From NCBI GenBank assembly GCA_017464225.1, contig JAFUDW010000161.1, positions 1-17,030 of the forward strand: DNA of 17,030 bases, given 5' to 3'. Source of the DNA: Clostridia bacterium. Lineage in GTDB: Bacteria > Bacillota_A > Clostridia > Christensenellales > Aristaeellaceae. The stretch's first letter is position 1; each line of letters opens with the position of its first letter. The notes below the pieces were generated by a model. That model worked only from the letters and a program-made list of their open reading frames with translations. It had not been told where the DNA came from and ran no database searches. Of the stretch, positions 14,051-17,030 are shown one piece after another. The position numbers were made by a program, and so were the translations under genes.

Positions 14051-17030
14051 ATGAAGAGAATTCTGACCGGATTGGCGCTTTGCCTGGCGCTGACGCTTTT
14101 CGCCGCCGTGGGCTTTGGCGAGGTCTCCACAAATCTTTTTGGACAGAAAACCTATAATGAGAATAAAAAGGTGACGCGGCTCACGTATGTGGACGGCGCC
14201 GGCGTGCCGCAGATGGCGGACGACCTGGGATATGCCACTGTCCAGTATACTTACAAAAGCAATCGTCTTGTGCGCACCTCCTTTTATGATCTGGCGGGCA
14301 ACCTGGTCAATTCTGCCGCGGGTTGGGCGGAATGCGCCGTGGAATATAACAGCCGGGGCAGCGTGATCGAGCGCGCGTATTATGACGCTCAGGGAAGCCT
14401 TGTCATCGGGCCCGAGGGGTATGCGCGTCAGACCAATGAATACGAAGCGAAAAGCCTGCTCGAAACGGTGAACTACGGTGCGGACAATCAACCGCTCCGT
14501 TCGGATACTCTGTTTTCCCGAATGGTGATCAATTATGTGATGGATGAAGCGATCCGCCGTCCTATCGAGCAGGTTTGGATGGATGCTGACGGATATGCCA
14601 CCACAGGTCCGGAGGGATATGCTTTTATCCTGTATACCTATCAGGATAATCACTACATGCTTTCCAAATCCTTCTACGATAAAACCGGCGCGTTATATTA
14701 CAGCGAAAAAGACGGCTATGCCAGCATGCAGCAGGAATACAACAACGGCAGATGCCGTCTGATCAGCTATTATAATAATAGGGGAGAGCTGGCGCCGGGC
14801 CCTGAGGGCTACGCGTATGTTCGATATTCCTATGAATCCGGTCAGGCAAATCCCATTCTGATCGAATACTTCAGCGCGGATGATACGCCCTATCTGGTCA
14901 GCAAAGGATATGCCGCCATTCAGCGCACATACGGTTCCATGGACTGGATCTCTACCGAGAGCTATCTGGGTACAAACGGGGAGCGCGTTCTGTCCACAGA
15001 CGGCTGGTCAAAGGTGAAATACAGCTACAACAGCCGGAAAAACCTGGTCGATACGATTTATTATGACGAATACGATCAGAAAATGATCGTGGAAAAGCTG
15101 GGCTATGCCCAGGTAAAAAACACGTATAAAGACGCAAGATATGTGACGCTCAAAGAGTTTTTTGATGAAAATGAAAAACCCATCAACAGCGTGGATGGAT
15201 ATCAGCAGATTCAGTATACCCTTGGCACGAAGGGGCAAGTGCTTGGGCAGGTTTTCCGGGATGCCAGCGGTAAAAAAACCGCCGGAAAAGCCGGATACGC
15301 TGAAATCACCTATGAAAACGATGCCAATGGAAAACATATCGTATCCCGCTATTTTGATGTGGACGGGAATCCTTATGTGGATGCTAACGGCGCAGATGAA
15401 CTTCACCAGGAGTGGGATGACGATGGACGTGAGATTGCCGCTTCGTATTATCTGAAGGGCGAACCTGTGAACGGCGTTAAGGGATACAATACGGTAAAAA
15501 CCACATATAACGCCAATGGCAAAGCGCTGATCAAAGAATACTTTGATACAAACGACGACCCGGTGATGATTACCGACGGGTATGCATCCTATGTCAATGA
15601 ATATGACGCCGAGGGAACGGTAATTGCCGTTCGGTATTATGATCTGTCTGGAAATTTGGTGGTTCCCAATGGAAAAGCCTTCGCATACAGCCGCAAGGTG
15701 ACCAGCGCTGACGGGATGCAGATCACTACGACCACCTATGACGTCAACAATGAGCCCGTGAACGATACCAACGGCTGCGCCGTGACCGTGCAGGAGAAAA
15801 ACAGCGAGGGCCGGGTGATCCGTGAATCCTGGTTTGACGCTGATGGGAATCCGGCAACAAAGGGCAATACCTATGTGGCGATCGCGCGGGAATATGACGC
15901 TGCTGGCAACATCATCGTTGAATCCTGCCTGGATGCTGACGGCAAGCTCATCAATAACAGCAAGGGATACGCTTCTGTATTAAAAGAGTATAACGAGAGT
16001 AAAAAAGCCATCCGCGAAAGCTGGCTGGATGCCGAAGGACAGCCGACGACAAACGGAAATACATATTTTGCCATTGCGCGGGATTATGACAAAGCCGGAA
16101 ATATGGTTCGGGAAGAATATCTGAATGCTGAAGGCCAACTTGTCAATAACGCCGCCGGGTATGCCGTTCTGCAAAGAGAGTATGATAATAACAAGCGGAT
16201 CATTCAGGAAAGTTGGCTGGATGCTGAGGAACAGCCCGCAACCAACGGAGATACATATTATGCCCTGCGAAGGGAGTATGACGCCAGCGGCAATCTGATC
16301 CATGAATGGTATTTGGATGCCTCCGGAAATATGATCCTCAACAGCCGCGGTTATGCGCAGGTGCGAAAGATCTATGATGAAAACAAGCATGCCATCCAGG
16401 AAAGCTGGTATGATACTTCGGATCAGCCTGCTACCAACGGCAATACTTATGTATCGGTTAAGCGCAGCTACGACGCGGCTGGAAACGTTATTTGGGAGCA
16501 GTATCTGGATGAGGATGGACGGACAATTGCCAACAATAATGGGTATGCTGCTTTGCAGCGCGTATATAACGTGAATAAAAAGGTGACCCGTGAAAGCTGG
16601 TTTGATGTCAACAGGCGGCCGACCATAAATGGCAATACATATTCCACCGTTCTCAAAGAATATGACGACAGGGGCAATACGGTTCATGAGCTGTACCTGG
16701 ATGCCAAAGATCAGCCCATTGCAAACAGCAGCGGTTATGCGGAGACCCGTCGCGTATATAACGAAAAAAACAAGGCGATCCGCATCAGCTATTTTGATGC
16801 TGAGGGCAATCCCACGCAGATTGGCAATACCTATGTAACGATTCTGCGCGATTATGACGAAGCGGGGAATGTCATCCGGGAGCAATACTTGGATGAAAAC
16901 GATCAGCCCATCGCCAATAAGGCCGGCTATGCGGAGGTTCGCCGGGTCTACAATGAAAACAAAAAGGTCACTCGCGAAAGCTGGTTTGACGTTGAAGGAA
17001 AACCGACCGTCAATGATAATATTTATGTGA
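14051..17030 (+). CDS. Large predicted secreted protein of ~32-residue YD-like repeats (3' end beyond window)
   Basis: The function is not recognised. The first 993 codons are visible and the frame is still open at the edge. The N-terminus MKRILTGLALCLALTLFAAV is a signal peptide, so export is expected; no lipobox Cys and no membrane helix follow. From about residue 45 the protein is a run of about thirty units of ~32 residues, roughly GYAxVxxxYdxxgnxxxexYxDxxGxPxxNxx, rich in Tyr, Asp, Asn and Gly. The pattern resembles YD/RHS-type and other short beta-hairpin repeats, but no RHS core, ligand-binding or enzyme domain is seen. Units 1-16 are divergent and vary from 31 to 34 residues; from 15773 they become regular pairs. 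The AAGGGAG ribosome binding site (14037-14043) is 7 nt before the ATG. Codon use looks like the neighbours. The missing C-terminus may hold an anchor or effector domain. Confidence 0.85.
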   Translation, partial: MKRILTGLALCLALTLFAAVGFGEVSTNLFGQKTYNENKKVTRLTYVDGAGVPQMADDLGYATVQYTYKSNRLVRTSFYDLAGNLVNSAAGWAECAVEYNSRGSVIERAYYDAQGSLVIGPEGYARQTNEYEAKSLLETVNYGADNQPLRSDTLFSRMVINYVMDEAIRRPIEQVWMDADGYATTGPEGYAFILYTYQDNHYMLSKSFYDKTGALYYSEKDGYASMQQEYNNGRCRLISYYNNRGELAPGPEGYAYVRYSYESGQANPILIEYFSADDTPYLVSKGYAAIQRTYGSMDWISTESYLGTNGERVLSTDGWSKVKYSYNSRKNLVDTIYYDEYDQKMIVEKLGYAQVKNTYKDARYVTLKEFFDENEKPINSVDGYQQIQYTLGTKGQVLGQVFRDASGKKTAGKAGYAEITYENDANGKHIVSRYFDVDGNPYVDANGADELHQEWDDDGREIAASYYLKGEPVNGVKGYNTVKTTYNANGKALIKEYFDTNDDPVMITDGYASYVNEYDAEGTVIAVRYYDLSGNLVVPNGKAFAYSRKVTSADGMQITTTTYDVNNEPVNDTNGCAVTVQEKNSEGRVIRESWFDADGNPATKGNTYVAIAREYDAAGNIIVESCLDADGKLINNSKGYASVLKEYNESKKAIRESWLDAEGQPTTNGNTYFAIARDYDKAGNMVREEYLNAEGQLVNNAAGYAVLQREYDNNKRIIQESWLDAEEQPATNGDTYYALRREYDASGNLIHEWYLDASGNMILNSRGYAQVRKIYDENKHAIQESWYDTSDQPATNGNTYVSVKRSYDAAGNVIWEQYLDEDGRTIANNNGYAALQRVYNVNKKVTRESWFDVNRRPTINGNTYSTVLKEYDDRGNTVHELYLDAKDQPIANSSGYAETRRVYNEKNKAIRISYFDAEGNPTQIGNTYVTILRDYDEAGNVIREQYLDENDQPIANKAGYAEVRRVYNENKKVTRESWFDVEGKPTVNDNIYV
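15773..17030 (+). repeat. In-frame 192-bp tandem array (64-residue A/B repeat pairs)
   Basis: The Gly codon opening each A half falls at 15773, 15965, 16157, 16349, 16541, 16733 and 16925, exactly 192 bp apart with no indel. Half A is of the type GYAxxxRxYNENKKxxRESW followed by FDxEGxPxTNGN. Half B is TYxxxxREYDxAGNxxxEQY followed by LDxxxqPIxN. A halves lack the AGN turn and carry SWFD or SWLD; B halves carry YDxAGN and YLD. Copies differ at many third positions, so this is not a very recent exact duplication. Confidence 0.93.

Noticed and set aside
15980..16885. A 301-codon minus-strand frame with a repetitive protein
   Set aside because: Its repeats are only the reverse complement of the 192-bp array of the plus-strand repeat protein; the 192-bp period keeps the frame open by chance.
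15773..17030. Direct repeats as a possible CRISPR array
   Set aside because: The 192-bp period is in frame, continuous and translates into protein repeats; there are no short identical repeats with unique spacers.
14051..17030. Calling the repeat protein an RHS or polymorphic toxin
   Set aside because: YDxAGN is reminiscent of RHS/YD repeats, but unit length (32 residues), the A/B alternation and absence of an RHS core or toxin tip in the visible part do not support it.

Overview
The window is about 17 kb of ordinary-looking chromosome from a low-to-mid GC Gram-positive bacterium, most likely a member of the Clostridia (Bacillota). The evidence is a CdaA-type diadenylate cyclase, a DUF177-rpmF pair, a T-box leader in front of valS, an ECF-transporter S component beside a type III pantothenate kinase, a DacF-like carboxypeptidase, strong AGGAGG ribosome binding sites and near-consensus sigma-A promoters. 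Placement below class is a guess. No phage, insertion sequence, CRISPR array, tRNA or rRNA was seen.

Layout. 1-1006 (minus): the start of a cdaR/ybbR-like gene running off the left edge and carrying an in-frame TGA, then cdaA. 1166-2562 (plus): a RadC-family JAB protein overlapping a YdcF/DUF218 membrane protein, transcribed divergently from cdaA. 2563-2925 (minus): a small YtrA-type GntR repressor with its own promoter and an operator-like inverted repeat; it meets the DUF218 gene stop-to-stop with no spacer. 3108-8562 (plus): a translation cluster of DUF177, rpmF (bL32), a valine T-box, valS, rsmH and rsmI. RsmH and RsmI methylate the same 16S rRNA base, C1402. 8754-10150 (plus): a probable pantothenate ECF S component and coaX, driven by a consensus promoter with a structured leader. 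10180-13805 (minus): an NTP-transferase family nucleotidyltransferase, tmcAL and a dacF-like D,D-carboxypeptidase. 14051-17030 (plus): the first 993 codons of a large predicted secreted protein built of about thirty ~32-residue repeats. Its C-terminal half is an exact 192-bp-period array of alternating A and B half-repeats, and it runs off the right edge.

How the parts fit. Most of the window is housekeeping: c-di-AMP signalling, ribosome and tRNA maturation, valine tRNA charging, coenzyme A supply and cell-wall trimming. The points that most deserve a second look are the interrupted cdaR, the rsmH-rsmI pairing placed behind valS instead of in the division/cell-wall cluster, the two-state-capable leader before the transporter gene, the orphan GntR gene with a tandem half-site operator, and the giant secreted repeat protein of unknown function. 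Several start codons (TTG for cdaA, cdaR and DUF177; GTG for coaX) were chosen from Shine-Dalgarno spacing rather than by taking the longest frame.
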